From a virus: a stretch of 64,000 bases of DNA. Positions 38,746-48,026 of this stretch are shown one piece after another (positions within the stretch are counted from its first letter, which is position 1; every line of letters begins with the position of its first letter). The translations under genes were made by a program, and so were the position numbers. The stretch is from the IMG/VR virus record IMGVR_UViG_3300038465_000091, positions 124,001 through 188,000 of that record, one strand, 5' to 3'. Under the pieces are notes generated by a model. That model worked only from the letters and a program-made list of their open reading frames with translations, made no database searches and was not told where the DNA came from.

Positions 38746-39411
38746 ATGTCCGAAGGTGGATACGTATATCGACAGGGTACATCACCCAACACTGAGACTG
38801 TAATCTCGTCTCGGTTCAAAATCTTTACAGATGCCGTTGATGTCGGCAAGTTCGTAAAGCTGGGCGTAACCTCGTCCTTCACTTACTCAGAATCGAAGAC
38901 TGTCGATGCGGTTCGCGGCCTCGGCTACGGCGATCAGGTTGCGGAACTCGTTCCCGGCGTGACTCAGCCGCTCAGCATTTCGATCACCCGTACTTGTCTG
39001 TATCTGGCGAACCTCATGCAGGTTGTCGGCTACAAGGCAGGCGTGAGCGGTGCAGTCCGCTCTCTCAAGCACCACCGCTGGCCGTTCGACATCAAGCAGG
39101 AGATTGTATTCTCCCAGCTTGCTACCGAAGACCCGAACGTTGGTCAGGCAACTCTGGCTGACATCCCGAATGAAGGTGGTCTGAACAACCTTGGCAACCC
39201 CGGGCTGCTCGCAATCGCGACAGTGTACGAGGGCTGCTGGATGGAGTCTTACAACACGGCGTTCACGGTTGACACCGCCGCCGTCACCGAAGATTGCACC
39301 ATCACTGTCACCGACATTTTCGATGTCGCTGGCTCTGTCTACGGCGAGTTCCTTGACGCAGGTCTCAACACTGGGGATGCCACTGGACGTTCACTCCTCT
39401 ACAGCACCTAA
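38746..39411 (+). CDS. Tail tube protein candidate
   Basis: A 221-residue protein with a strong GGGAGGCAAAC before ATG 38746. It is beta-rich with a RVGKFVK-type N-terminal arm (SRFKIFTDAVDVGKFVK), a central LSISITRTCLYL strand-helix and a long C-terminal DCTITVTDIFDVAG strand, the pattern of myovirus tail tubes. It is clearly expressed late and highly conserved-looking. The sheath lies 2.2 kb upstream. The name is inference from size, order and beta content. Confidence 0.55.
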   Translation: MSEGGYVYRQGTSPNTETVISSRFKIFTDAVDVGKFVKLGVTSSFTYSESKTVDAVRGLGYGDQVAELVPGVTQPLSISITRTCLYLANLMQVVGYKAGVSGAVRSLKHHRWPFDIKQEIVFSQLATEDPNVGQATLADIPNEGGLNNLGNPGLLAIATVYEGCWMESYNTAFTVDTAAVTEDCTITVTDIFDVAGSVYGEFLDAGLNTGDATGRSLLYST

Positions 39412-39467
39412 CGAAACTAGGCTGAGGCGGGTACTGGTTATCCGCCTCTTCCTCTTGAGGACCGTGA

Positions 39468-41159
39468 ATGACGCCTAGAAACCCACTCCTACAAAAAAGA
39501 GCACTCGACGAAACCATGGTCATGTGGAACGACCCTGATTACGCCGAAAATCAACACCACTCCGATCCCAGCTACACCACTCAAAACGGCAAGGATTACG
39601 CGGGACGCGGCACCACTGAGAATGAAGAGGGTGCGCTTAAAGATGGCATCCCCGCAGGTCTCCTGTCGGTTGAACTCGGCAAAGAAGCCGCAGGCAGTAC
39701 GGACCCCGTTGACTTGTTAAGGCGAGCGGCGGATACCCTGCAAGGATATTGCGCCGAGGTCAATGGCGACATGAACGATAGCTTGGCGACGGAGATAGAG
39801 GAGTATCTCGCCCAACAGTCTCAACCCAAGCAAGCCGATACGGGCAACCCTCACGTCACTACGATGCCAAGTGCGCCAGCCCCAGTCGATCCCGATAACG
39901 CAACGTTCTTTAAGGAAAGTGAACCGAGTTCGCCGTTCACTGACGCTGAAGAAAAAATTAACGCCGCAGCCGCAGGTAGTGGTTTCCACTATGTGGGTCG
40001 CGTTACAGACGGGACTACACTGTGGTACAGGGGGAAAGACGAACGTTTGTCGTTTGACCCTAAGACTGGAAACGTCACGCACCTGAGGGACGGGAAAGTT
40101 GTATCGGAATGCCCCATTAACCAACTCGGACGTATTAAGTCTGCCGCCGATAGCTTTCATGCGGCCCTGAAGAAGGGACTTAAGCAGGGCGCAATCCGCC
40201 CATCTCCCCACACTGTGTTTGAAAACAAAGTTGACAATGCCACGGGGAAACAGCCCATCGCACCCACGGAACCTTCCGATGATGAGGTGATGAAAGCTCA
40301 AAAAACCCTCGAAAACGCTGGGGTTGGCGATCAAATTGGTGTCAACGCTTCGAAGACCGTCGAGGTTAAGGAGCTTGGAACCAAGATGAGCGGCTTCACT
40401 GGCGGCGGGCCGTTTAGCTGCATGGATTGCGTGCATCGTACTCCGCACTCTAAGAACGCCAAGGGCGAAGAAGTTGATTCGTGCAAGCATCCCGATGTGA
40501 TGGCCGATCCCGAGCTTGCAGATCGCAAACTCCCTGACGGAACTATCGAAGTTGACGCTGATGATTGCTGCCGTTTTGTAAGGCCGACGAAGAAAGAATC
40601 CGAGAAGGAAGCGGCGGTCACCAAGACCTACGGCACTGGCACACCTCCGGGCGGAACGCCCAATGATCCGAGTATCGACGATGAAGACGCGGACGAAGGG
40701 AAGACCTCTAGCCAAAAGCGAGCGGATGTTGATATTCACGAAACGCCGAAGTTCCTCCCGCCTCGCGATGACATTCGTCGGCACCTCGACAAGGATGTGC
40801 AGGATGAAATCACCGATGAGGTGATGGAAGGCGTGAAAGACGCATCGGAAGAGGGCGAATACTACTTGGATAAAGTTCGTGACATGAAGAACGAGGCCAA
40901 GGAAGCGTTCATGCAGGATGGTTCCATGCAACAAGAGGCTCAGGATGCGGGTATGAGCATGGAAGACCTGTGGAAAGAAATCGGTGGGGAGTTCACCGAG
41001 AACTACTATATTTCGGCCTACTCCAAGCAGGGGTCGATTGCGGTTGAAGAGGGGTTTAAGTGCCCTAACTGCAAGAGCCTGAAGGGGAAACCAGTCGAAG
41101 ATGGTTTGGACGACACGGTAAGCTTGCGAGAGTGTTTAACTTGCGGGAGCTTTTACTAA
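39468..41159 (+). CDS. Virion-region protein with multiple Cys clusters
   Basis: A 563-residue acidic protein. Notable are CMDCVHRTPHSKN with a later CKHPD and CCRF (about residues 320-370), and a C-terminal zinc ribbon CPNCKSLKG...LTCGSFY (about 537-563). The middle is charged and probably disordered. The same style (disordered acidic chain plus zinc ribbons) is seen in the 42090 and 56553 genes. No enzyme motif. It may belong to the head interior. Confidence 0.55.
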   Translation: MTPRNPLLQKRALDETMVMWNDPDYAENQHHSDPSYTTQNGKDYAGRGTTENEEGALKDGIPAGLLSVELGKEAAGSTDPVDLLRRAADTLQGYCAEVNGDMNDSLATEIEEYLAQQSQPKQADTGNPHVTTMPSAPAPVDPDNATFFKESEPSSPFTDAEEKINAAAAGSGFHYVGRVTDGTTLWYRGKDERLSFDPKTGNVTHLRDGKVVSECPINQLGRIKSAADSFHAALKKGLKQGAIRPSPHTVFENKVDNATGKQPIAPTEPSDDEVMKAQKTLENAGVGDQIGVNASKTVEVKELGTKMSGFTGGGPFSCMDCVHRTPHSKNAKGEEVDSCKHPDVMADPELADRKLPDGTIEVDADDCCRFVRPTKKESEKEAAVTKTYGTGTPPGGTPNDPSIDDEDADEGKTSSQKRADVDIHETPKFLPPRDDIRRHLDKDVQDEITDEVMEGVKDASEEGEYYLDKVRDMKNEAKEAFMQDGSMQQEAQDAGMSMEDLWKEIGGEFTENYYISAYSKQGSIAVEEGFKCPNCKSLKGKPVEDGLDDTVSLRECLTCGSFY

Positions 41160-41187
41160 CTACAGCCCTCTTTAGATAGGGAACCCT

Positions 41188-42090
41188 ATGCCTTTTACGA
41201 AGATAGCTAACGCTGCGTTACAAGAACCAGTCATCGCACCCGAGGACTGGATCAAGCTGCATGGAAAGCACGTGTTCGGGCAGAAGTCCGCCTCGGGCTC
41301 CGCAGCCGCCGCTACCTTCAGGAAGTCCGCTGACACCTCGAAATACCTCTTGTCCCACTGCACCATTATGGCAAGTGTGATGGTCGAGGCCGACCCTTAC
41401 GATTACCTAATCAAGCCAGAATGCAGTCACCTCGTCAACAACAACGATGACGCATGGACGAACGAAGTTCTGAAGCTCAGCCACAGCAGCTTTGTTGGTG
41501 CTTTCAACTTCGTGGAACATTTCCAGAATTCCAAGTATGCGAAGGGTCACATTCTCGACGCCATTCTTCGCAAGATCAAGTTGAACGGCGATGGCTCTGT
41601 GTGGGTCTATTTCTGCGATATCCTTGTCGCCACGGACCTCGGACACGAGAAGCTGATTGACGACATCCGCAGCGAAAAGGTCAAGTACCTGAGTATGGGC
41701 TGCGTGACCGACCTCGTAATTTGCAGCTATTGCGGTGCTCGCGTCACCGATCAAAATACCTACTGCAACCATCTGTCGTATCAAAAGGGCATGTTCCTGA
41801 CCGACGACGATGGCATTGCACGTCGTGTCGCCGAGCTTTGTGGGCACAAGACAATGGAAAACGGCGGCGTGAAGTTTGTGGAAGCTTCGTGGGTTGCTAC
41901 ACCAGCATTCCCCGGGGCTGCAAAACGTAACACGGTCTCCGAAGAGTGGGAAGGACCCCGCACCAAGTACACCAAATCGTCCACCGCTGGGAAGATGGCA
42001 AAAATTGCCAGTGTGAATGATGAATTCGAAACCCTTAATCTAGGTGATGCGTTAATGAACGCGAATTTGCACGGAAGGTTGACTCGGTAA
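41188..42090 (+). CDS. Capsid maturation protease candidate
   Basis: A 300-residue protein in the usual place before the scaffold-like gene. A candidate His is in LSHSSFVGAF, and a candidate Ser in YLSMGC; between them is VWVYFCDILVATDLGHEKL. The CSYCGARVTDQNTYC segment (about residue 178) is a zinc site seen in some prohead proteases of large phages. The C-terminal FAAPGNA-type cleavage remnant cannot be judged. The protease assignment rests on gene order and this motif pair. Confidence 0.5.
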   Translation: MPFTKIANAALQEPVIAPEDWIKLHGKHVFGQKSASGSAAAATFRKSADTSKYLLSHCTIMASVMVEADPYDYLIKPECSHLVNNNDDAWTNEVLKLSHSSFVGAFNFVEHFQNSKYAKGHILDAILRKIKLNGDGSVWVYFCDILVATDLGHEKLIDDIRSEKVKYLSMGCVTDLVICSYCGARVTDQNTYCNHLSYQKGMFLTDDDGIARRVAELCGHKTMENGGVKFVEASWVATPAFPGAAKRNTVSEEWEGPRTKYTKSSTAGKMAKIASVNDEFETLNLGDALMNANLHGRLTR

Positions 42091-44549
42091 TGGCCGATCA
42101 GAAGACAACGCACTACAATGGCTACACTCTGAGTTACGCCAGTCAGCATGAGTCAGTGATTATTAAGTTGGACGGCAAGAAAGTTAAAACAGCACCAAAC
42201 CTAGAAAAGGCGAAGGCGTGGGTGAATCAAGCGCCGGGAAGCTTTAGTAAGGGCGAGAAAAAGGCTGGTACGCTAATGGCAAAAGAAATAGTTCATTGCA
42301 CAAAGTGCGGCAACATGATCGAGTCGCTCAAGCCTGAAAAATGTGAGCATTGTGGTGGCAAAGCAAAAGTTAAGAAGGGCTCTATGAAATCAAAACTAGC
42401 AGCAGCAAAAGCGGCACTTGACCGCAAGCAGGCCGATTTGGACGCTATTGACGACCAGATCATGGGTCTGGACTCTGGTATCCCAATGGATGCCCCATCT
42501 ACCCCCGAATTTGACCTCCTCACTGCGAAGCGCGAAGAGCTTGAAGAAGAGATTCGCACGATGCGCGAAGGCGTTCAGTTTATCTCCGAGTGGGAAAAAT
42601 TGAAGGGCGGACAGTGGTCGGAAGGTATCAAATCCCAGTTGGACGGCCTCGACTCAGAAATCGCCAATATAGCTGGCAGCGAGGGTGCCGTTGAGTCGGG
42701 TATGGATATGGGAGCCCCGATGGGCGATCCCCTAGCCGCCCCGCCAGTTCCCGAAGCCCCAGTAGCACCAATGGGAGACGTGGCCCCTGAAGCCGCCCCA
42801 GCACCAGAAGTGGCACCCGATGCCGCCGCACCAGAAACACCCGCACCTGCCTTGGAACCTCCGATGGCGAGCGCAAAATCCGCAGTAAATAAGAAAAATA
42901 ACTATCAAACCTCTCAAAAGAGGGGCAATATTGCCTCTCCCCAGATGAAAAAGGAAGGCTCCAACATGGCAAATCCTACAGCTACCAAGCCCTCGAACTT
43001 GAAAGAGAAGCTTGCTGAACTGAAAACGAAGCGCGAGACGATCAAGAGGGAAGCACAGGTTCGCACCGCTGCGGCGTATACAATCGCCAACACGATGCTG
43101 CCGGGTGCCCCCGTCGAAAAGCGTCAGGCATTCGCCTCTTCGCTACTCCAAGGTAACGACACCAAAGCCCTCGTTGCTGCCCTCCGTCAAACCGCGATCA
43201 ACGCCCACTACTCCAAGGTCGCCGAACAATTCAAGGAAGTCCACAAAGTCGAACTCAATGATCTCCTCGAAGACCCGTCCGTTCTGAAGTCCGAGCGTTC
43301 GGCTGTCGAAAAGGAAATCAAGGGTGACGCGAAGTCGGCTACCTCGAAGAAGGCCGATGACCGCAAGGACGCAGGTCCGCAGACCGAGACGTACAACGAC
43401 GGTCGTGGTTGCGGCGGCGGGACTCACTCTGAGCCGAAGGAAATGGAAGCCTCGAAAGCTGGCGACCGTCCCGACGCTGGCGAGAAGCCCGGTCAGACCG
43501 TGAACCTCAGCGACGGCAAATCTGCCGCCGCAAAGAAGTCAACATGCAAGGACGGCGAGAAATGCGCGGGTTGCGAGAACTGCAAGTCCGCCGCCAAGAA
43601 AGCCGCCGAGAAGAAATGCGACAAGTGCAAGGGTGAATGTAAGTGCGCTTCCAAGGTCGTTGCCAAGGCAAAGAAGGCCGACGAGCCGCCGATGGACGCC
43701 CCCGCACCAGATGCAGGCGCACCGCCGATGGAAGACGAAATGGGCGATGCAGGTGCTCCGTTGGATGAAGTTCCTCCGATGGACGGTATGGAAGGTGAAG
43801 CTCCAGTCGATGACGCTGGCGCGATCCTTACCGACGAGAAGAAGATGGTCGTTCAGGAGGAAATCGACACCGTTAAGGATGCCGTTCAAGCTCTTGAGCA
43901 GGAACTTCTTGAAGAGAACGAAGAAGAGATTCCGCTTGCTCTTGAAGAAGGCGAACCCTCCGAAGAAGAGCTTGACCTTTCGTCCGTGTTCGATCAGGGC
44001 GAGATGGAAGACAAAGCCGCTTCGCTTGCCAACGAAGGTGAAGATCACACCGCTGGCGACGACGGCGATGGTAACTTCTTCGCCCCAACATCTGCCGCAG
44101 GCATGGAATCAGTGCTTGACGACAGCGGTATGCAGGTAGCCAGTATCGAGAGCTATTTCGATATGCAGGGCTCCGATGCCGACCCACTGTACAGCTTGAT
44201 CGCATCTGAAACCAAGGAAGCAGCATCCGTCGCTGGTTTTGACGTGCTTGAGTCCTTCACTGGTGAAGTGGCGAACAAGATGAAGCAGGACACCACTGGC
44301 GAAGCCCGCGACAACGAAGGCGACCACGACGAAGACCTCTTCGTCGAAGCAATGAAGGACATCAAGCCTGAGGAACAGGGTGCAAAGCGTACCCCGCAGG
44401 ATGCACGTCCCGAGTTGCAGGCTCCGAAGTCCGCAGCCGCAAAGACCGCAGCCAAGGCTCCCACAGGCAGCATCAAGCGTGTCCGCCCTGTCGTAGCCTC
44501 ACCGAAAGCCGTTGACATCGCTACCGCGTTGTTCGGCTCCGAAGAGTAA
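42090..44549 (+). CDS. Acidic scaffold/core-like protein with zinc clusters and possible internal start
   Basis: An 819-residue protein that overlaps the preceding stop. Residues 65-105 hold a zinc ribbon (CTKCGNMIES, CEHCGGK), 105-180 a coiled coil, 200-260 a Pro/Ala linker, and 480-530 a dense Cys cluster (CAGCENCK, CDKCKGECKC). The C-terminal third is very acidic and helical, as in scaffolding cores. ATG 42966 within the frame has AAAAAGGAAGG 7-17 bases upstream and would give a 527-residue inner protein starting MANPTATKPS, like the nested scaffolds of other phages. Confidence 0.6.
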   Translation: MADQKTTHYNGYTLSYASQHESVIIKLDGKKVKTAPNLEKAKAWVNQAPGSFSKGEKKAGTLMAKEIVHCTKCGNMIESLKPEKCEHCGGKAKVKKGSMKSKLAAAKAALDRKQADLDAIDDQIMGLDSGIPMDAPSTPEFDLLTAKREELEEEIRTMREGVQFISEWEKLKGGQWSEGIKSQLDGLDSEIANIAGSEGAVESGMDMGAPMGDPLAAPPVPEAPVAPMGDVAPEAAPAPEVAPDAAAPETPAPALEPPMASAKSAVNKKNNYQTSQKRGNIASPQMKKEGSNMANPTATKPSNLKEKLAELKTKRETIKREAQVRTAAAYTIANTMLPGAPVEKRQAFASSLLQGNDTKALVAALRQTAINAHYSKVAEQFKEVHKVELNDLLEDPSVLKSERSAVEKEIKGDAKSATSKKADDRKDAGPQTETYNDGRGCGGGTHSEPKEMEASKAGDRPDAGEKPGQTVNLSDGKSAAAKKSTCKDGEKCAGCENCKSAAKKAAEKKCDKCKGECKCASKVVAKAKKADEPPMDAPAPDAGAPPMEDEMGDAGAPLDEVPPMDGMEGEAPVDDAGAILTDEKKMVVQEEIDTVKDAVQALEQELLEENEEEIPLALEEGEPSEEELDLSSVFDQGEMEDKAASLANEGEDHTAGDDGDGNFFAPTSAAGMESVLDDSGMQVASIESYFDMQGSDADPLYSLIASETKEAASVAGFDVLESFTGEVANKMKQDTTGEARDNEGDHDEDLFVEAMKDIKPEEQGAKRTPQDARPELQAPKSAAAKTAAKAPTGSIKRVRPVVASPKAVDIATALFGSEE

Positions 44550-44575
44550 TCACGAGCTAAACCGTAACACCCAAC

Positions 44576-44607
44576 AGGGGTCGCCAAAAGCGGCCCCTTC
44601 ATTTTTT
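44576..44607 (+). terminator. Intrinsic terminator after the scaffold-like gene
   Basis: AGGGGTCGC, CAAAA, GCGGCCCCT followed by TCATTTTTT. It also covers the end of a convergent small gene. Confidence 0.8.
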
Positions 44608-44760
44608 GGGGGCGTAGATGGTACCCAGATAGCCGAGCAAAACCCATTTCATTTTCTTCTCGTCGTATTCGTCGGATCGGAGTTCCATCTTCGGACAAAT
44701 CAAACCTATCGTGTGTGCAACCTTCATCTGCCCGCAATTGGCGCACCGTGGTTCAGTCAT
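44599..44760 (-). CDS. Small minus-strand zinc-ribbon protein
   Basis: A 53-residue protein, MTEPRCANCGQMKVAH, then ICPKME and a C-terminal LLGYLGTIYAPKK. The CxxC and later Cys/His suggest a half zinc ribbon. TATAAT lies six bases before the ATG on the minus strand, with GGGAAG in between, so it is either leaderless or has a minimal leader. It converges on the terminator of the scaffold-like gene. Confidence 0.6.
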   Translation of the reverse strand: MTEPRCANCGQMKVAHTIGLICPKMELRSDEYDEKKMKWVLLGYLGTIYAPKK

Positions 44761-44795
44761 CTTCCCATTATATCACTACTACCCGAATCTTTTAT

Positions 44796-45320
44796 ATGAC
44801 GCCTCCAGCCAAAATTCTAGCAGTGCAACTCTCTACTCCTGAGCTTAACGTACAGCCTACGGGCGGGGTGGAGCAAATTGGATACAGATGCATTTTGGCC
44901 GTTGGTTCCATTTTAGCTAAGGTCCAAACCACGGTCCTGTTTGGCAGTGATCTGTTTGGCATCGGACGGATGAGCAATTTCTCTGAGGAAACCATATTCC
45001 CACGTTTTGTGAATTCATTCAAGGACAAACCTTGGAAATGGGCGCAGTTGAATGCGATTCCCAACCCCCCTATTCCGTATCCCCAATATCTAGCCGCCCC
45101 GCAGCCTCCAGTAGCGACTGGAATCTGCACGGTGCTGAACGCGGGTTGGGATGCCATGTACGGATACTGGGTTGAATTCAAGGGGAATTACTTCCTGCAT
45201 TTCCCGCTGTTCAAGGACTGGGCGAACATCGTCATTCGCGACGGCCCAGACTATAAGGGGTTCCAACGCTCTGCGTATTCGGGCTCGGGGTCGGGTTCAT
45301 CAGGCAATCGCAATTGCTAA
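44796..45320 (+). CDS. Small virion-region protein of unknown function
   Basis: A 174-residue protein from ATG 44796; an upstream frame start is rejected because it lies in the divergent gene. It is rich in aromatic and Pro residues (NAIPNPPIPYPQYL), ends in a Gly/Ser tail (SGSGSGSSG) and has no Cys cluster. It may be a decoration or minor head protein. It ends four bases into the minus-strand HNH gene. Confidence 0.5.
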   Translation: MTPPAKILAVQLSTPELNVQPTGGVEQIGYRCILAVGSILAKVQTTVLFGSDLFGIGRMSNFSEETIFPRFVNSFKDKPWKWAQLNAIPNPPIPYPQYLAAPQPPVATGICTVLNAGWDAMYGYWVEFKGNYFLHFPLFKDWANIVIRDGPDYKGFQRSAYSGSGSGSSGNRNC

Positions 45321-45766
45321 ATCGGCGGTTCCATGTTGACCACTGCGTTGAGTAGGTCCTGAGATATTACGGTGTCTTTCTTTCGTTTCTTTTTAGGTAC
45401 GAATGGCGTGTAGGGGACCCACAGACTACCAATTTTGACCTGCCATTGCCCATCCACTTGACGACGCTCTTGTCGAGGTTCCGCCCATTTTCGCTTGATC
45501 CAATTGCAGTTGGCGCACAGAAGTTGGTACTTTTTTGTAAACTCGGGGTCTGAAAGCATTTTGTGGTATTTCCATCCCCCCATCCTTCGGGGCAGCGGGT
45601 CACCATCGCTTTGAATTATCTGTAGACAACGAATATCGGTACAACCCCGGCTTTTGTTCTCATTGATCCATTGACAATCGGGGGACTGACACTGCCCGCC
45701 TAAGCGTCGTATCGCCTCTTCTCTATTCCCCGCACAACGGTATTCCATAAAGCCATGATACCACAA
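45317..45766 (-). CDS. HNH-type endonuclease on the minus strand
   Basis: A 149-residue protein. CQSPDCQW and LLCANCNWIKR form the two Cys pairs of an HNH zinc frame; RCLQIIQSDGDP lies at the position of the HH strand, though the first His is not obvious, which may mean altered activity. The C-terminal half is basic. It stands alone in reverse orientation between two virion genes, a typical place for a homing nuclease. Confidence 0.65.
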   Translation of the reverse strand: MWYHGFMEYRCAGNREEAIRRLGGQCQSPDCQWINENKSRGCTDIRCLQIIQSDGDPLPRRMGGWKYHKMLSDPEFTKKYQLLCANCNWIKRKWAEPRQERRQVDGQWQVKIGSLWVPYTPFVPKKKRKKDTVISQDLLNAVVNMEPPI

Positions 45767-45902
45767 AAATCGCTAATGAACGAGTTTTCTTGATACCAAA
45801 CCCTTATTACGAACGCACTTTTCTATAGTCCTTCGCCCCCAAAAGGCCGGATTGGAATTGGGCAATCTGTTTCAAATTTGCTTCACAATTCTGGAGAACT
45901 AA

Positions 45903-46472
45903 ATGAGCGTAAAGCTTCATTATCTGGGTCAGAACGATTCCGTTAACTGCACCCCAGCTTTGTTCCTCACTGGCGATCCGGGAACTGACCAACAGACGTT
46001 AGCTGCTGGCGGGTATGTGGGCGGTGTGATTGTTGCCATCACTGGCGCGAGCACAAACGCAGCGTATCCAGTCCAGTCGGCGAACCAACCTGCTTTCGGC
46101 CTCATCGGTAATATCGTTCCGTGCGACACGGACGCTACGACCTATGGCTCGACGAATGGCGGCGTTCCCTTCGCGACACTACTCAATAACGGCGGCGAAT
46201 TCGCTGGCGCTATTGGTCCTTCCGGTTCCAAGAAAGCCCCCGTTGTCCGTGCCATGTGGCAGGGAATGGTGGGTAACTCGGACGGGAAGTGCTACGACAC
46301 GGCGGCAACATTCGTCCTCGGTGCATACCTGTACTGCGGCGGCTCAGCCCACACGAACGTCGGACAGTACACCGATGCGGCACACAGCAATGCGTCCGCG
46401 ATCAAAGTCGGCATCTGCACCCACGTTCCCACCACGACCGAAGCTTGGCTCGGCGTAGCGTCGTTACTGTAA
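45903..46472 (+). CDS. Capsid decoration or minor head protein candidate
   Basis: A 189-residue protein, 16 bases before the major capsid gene. It is beta-rich, low in charge, and high in Gly, Ala and Thr (LAAGGYVGGVIVAITGA; AYLYCGGSAHT), like many head decoration proteins placed before capsid genes. CTGGAGAACTAA precedes the ATG. The 130 bases upstream of the gene hold no frame; they contain only AT-rich sequence and a possible promoter (TATAGT at 45822). Confidence 0.55.
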   Translation: MSVKLHYLGQNDSVNCTPALFLTGDPGTDQQTLAAGGYVGGVIVAITGASTNAAYPVQSANQPAFGLIGNIVPCDTDATTYGSTNGGVPFATLLNNGGEFAGAIGPSGSKKAPVVRAMWQGMVGNSDGKCYDTAATFVLGAYLYCGGSAHTNVGQYTDAAHSNASAIKVGICTHVPTTTEAWLGVASLL

Positions 46473-46488
46473 AGGAGAATGAACTAAC

Positions 46489-47448
46489 ATGGCAAATCTT
46501 TCTCGTACACAACAGCAGACGGCTATGCTTGGACAGTTGCTCAAGACCGCAGGTGGTCGTCAAAAATTAGCGGCGTCGTTGGGACCGTCCCTCCGTCGTC
46601 GTCGTGACTATATGAGCATTGCTCGTAAGGCTCTTATGGTCGAAACTCTTCCCGATGGCGCACTCCCCATCTACGACAAGGAATTCGATGTTAGCGCGAT
46701 GACTGTGGGCTCGACCCCCGGCTCGTCTTTCGTTGAAGCCTTTGTGGTCGGTGAAGAAGGCGGCGACATTGTGCGTGTGACCAAGCCAAAGCGTGTCACG
46801 GTTCCGACGTTTGAAATCGTGTCCAACCCCATGATCCCGATCACCCAGATCAAGGAACGTCGTTTCGATCTCGTTGCTCGCTCACTCAACCTCGCAAAGG
46901 CTGAAGTAGGCGCGGCAGAAGATGGTTACGTGTTCAATCTGTTTGACGGTGTTGCGGCGGGCGCAGTCGGCCATGCACCAAACGATCCGGTTTACAACCC
47001 CGACATTCCAATCAACGCCCCCATCGACATCAACTCGCTGGCGGATGGATTTGGTCAGGTTGCACGCCACGATCTGTCGGTTGCTTTCATCTTCTTCAAT
47101 CCTCGCGATTACACGGATTTGTTGAAGTGGACGCAGCAAAACATCGACCGTGAAACACAGCGCAAGCTGTTGAAGACGGGCGTCATGGGCTATCTCTGGG
47201 GCGCAACGCTCCTCCAGTCTCGTAAGGTCGGCTACGGCTGCATCTATATTCTGGCGGACGCTGAGTTCCTCGGCGTAATCCCAGAACGTATTCCGTTGAC
47301 CGTGATGAGTGCCGACCGTCCTGATTTGAGGCAAATCGGATTCTCGATATTTGAGAATTTGGGCTTCCTCGTCTTCAATCCTTCAGGCGTTCAGCGGTTG
47401 ACCGTTAACGGTCGCTTCAACGCGGCTGCCAACTTCGGCGAGAACTAA
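46489..47448 (+). CDS. Major capsid protein (HK97-like)
   Basis: A 319-residue protein. The N-terminal arm (1-50) is basic and helical (RTQQQTAMLGQLLKTAG; RRRRDYMSIARKAL). The core includes FVVGEEGGDIVRVTKPKR, then IKERRFDLVARSLNLAKAE (spine-helix-like), FFNPRDYTDLLKW, DRETQRKL and GYLWGATLL, and an FLVFNPSGVQRLTV end. Order (protease, scaffold, decoration, capsid) and a strong terminator behind it support the call. GGAGAATGAACTAAC precedes the ATG. A fragment of its core is repeated in the gene at 5623. Confidence 0.75.
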   Translation: MANLSRTQQQTAMLGQLLKTAGGRQKLAASLGPSLRRRRDYMSIARKALMVETLPDGALPIYDKEFDVSAMTVGSTPGSSFVEAFVVGEEGGDIVRVTKPKRVTVPTFEIVSNPMIPITQIKERRFDLVARSLNLAKAEVGAAEDGYVFNLFDGVAAGAVGHAPNDPVYNPDIPINAPIDINSLADGFGQVARHDLSVAFIFFNPRDYTDLLKWTQQNIDRETQRKLLKTGVMGYLWGATLLQSRKVGYGCIYILADAEFLGVIPERIPLTVMSADRPDLRQIGFSIFENLGFLVFNPSGVQRLTVNGRFNAAANFGEN

Positions 47449-47474
47449 CCTTCTCGTTGTTTTGGTACAACTTA

Positions 47475-47501
47475 GGGGCACGGGAAACCGTGCCCCTTTT
47501 T
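47475..47501 (+). terminator. Strong intrinsic terminator after the capsid gene
   Basis: GGGGCACGG, GAAA tetraloop, CCGTGCCCC followed by TTTTTCTTTTT. The perfect 9-bp stem suggests near-complete termination, as expected after a highly expressed capsid gene. Confidence 0.9.
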
Positions 47502-47526
47502 CTTTTTCCCCAATATCCTTCTCTCT

Positions 47527-47542
47527 TTTGGGTATTAAACAG
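47527..47542 (+). promoter_or_regulatory. Promoter element TTTGGGTATTAAACAG
   Basis: The same 16 bases occur on the minus strand at 23356-23341, both times right before a gene. Here ATG 47556 follows after CTAGGGGTAAAGA, which contains a ribosome binding site. Confidence 0.5.
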
Positions 47543-47555
47543 CTAGGGGTAAAGA

Positions 47556-48026
47556 ATGCAAAAAATTTATGTAGCCAAGTCCCCGATCAATTTTGTTCAA
47601 TTTAGCTTCCGAGTTAACGCGGGGGATATTCTCGTTCACGATACCGTCAATCAAAAGCTGACCGTGTTTCGCAATGGACAGATCGTCAAGACCCTGAAGC
47701 AATCTTCGCTAGGCATGAGTGCTCTCCTCAAGGACCATGCCGAGGAGGTGGTCACTAAGCCGACGCCCCAACCGATTGATCCCGCAGAGTGCCAGCGAAT
47801 GCTGAAGCTCTCGTTGCCAAAACTCAAGCCTGACCTACCAAAAACTCCATCAACACCGCAAAAACCGACACAGGAAGAGATTAAACAGAAGCGGAAGAAA
47901 GCCCAACCGACTGAAGTCTCTACCGATGACCCCGTGTTCCGCGAGCGGATGGGTCTCAAAGACGGTGAGGACCTCGAAGACCCGAAGGTGCGTAAGCGTC
48001 TCGGCCTCAAAGATAAGACGTTCTAA
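47556..48026 (+). CDS. Virion-region protein with Pro/Lys-rich linker
   Basis: A 156-residue protein with a beta-rich N-domain (SFRVNAGDILVHDTVNQKL, SH3-like) and a Pro/Lys/Thr-rich linker at about 70-125. The C-terminus has two short repeats: FRERMGLKDGEDL and VRKRLGLKDK. No family recognised; it begins a new transcription unit behind the capsid terminator. Confidence 0.5.
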   Translation: MQKIYVAKSPINFVQFSFRVNAGDILVHDTVNQKLTVFRNGQIVKTLKQSSLGMSALLKDHAEEVVTKPTPQPIDPAECQRMLKLSLPKLKPDLPKTPSTPQKPTQEEIKQKRKKAQPTEVSTDDPVFRERMGLKDGEDLEDPKVRKRLGLKDKTF

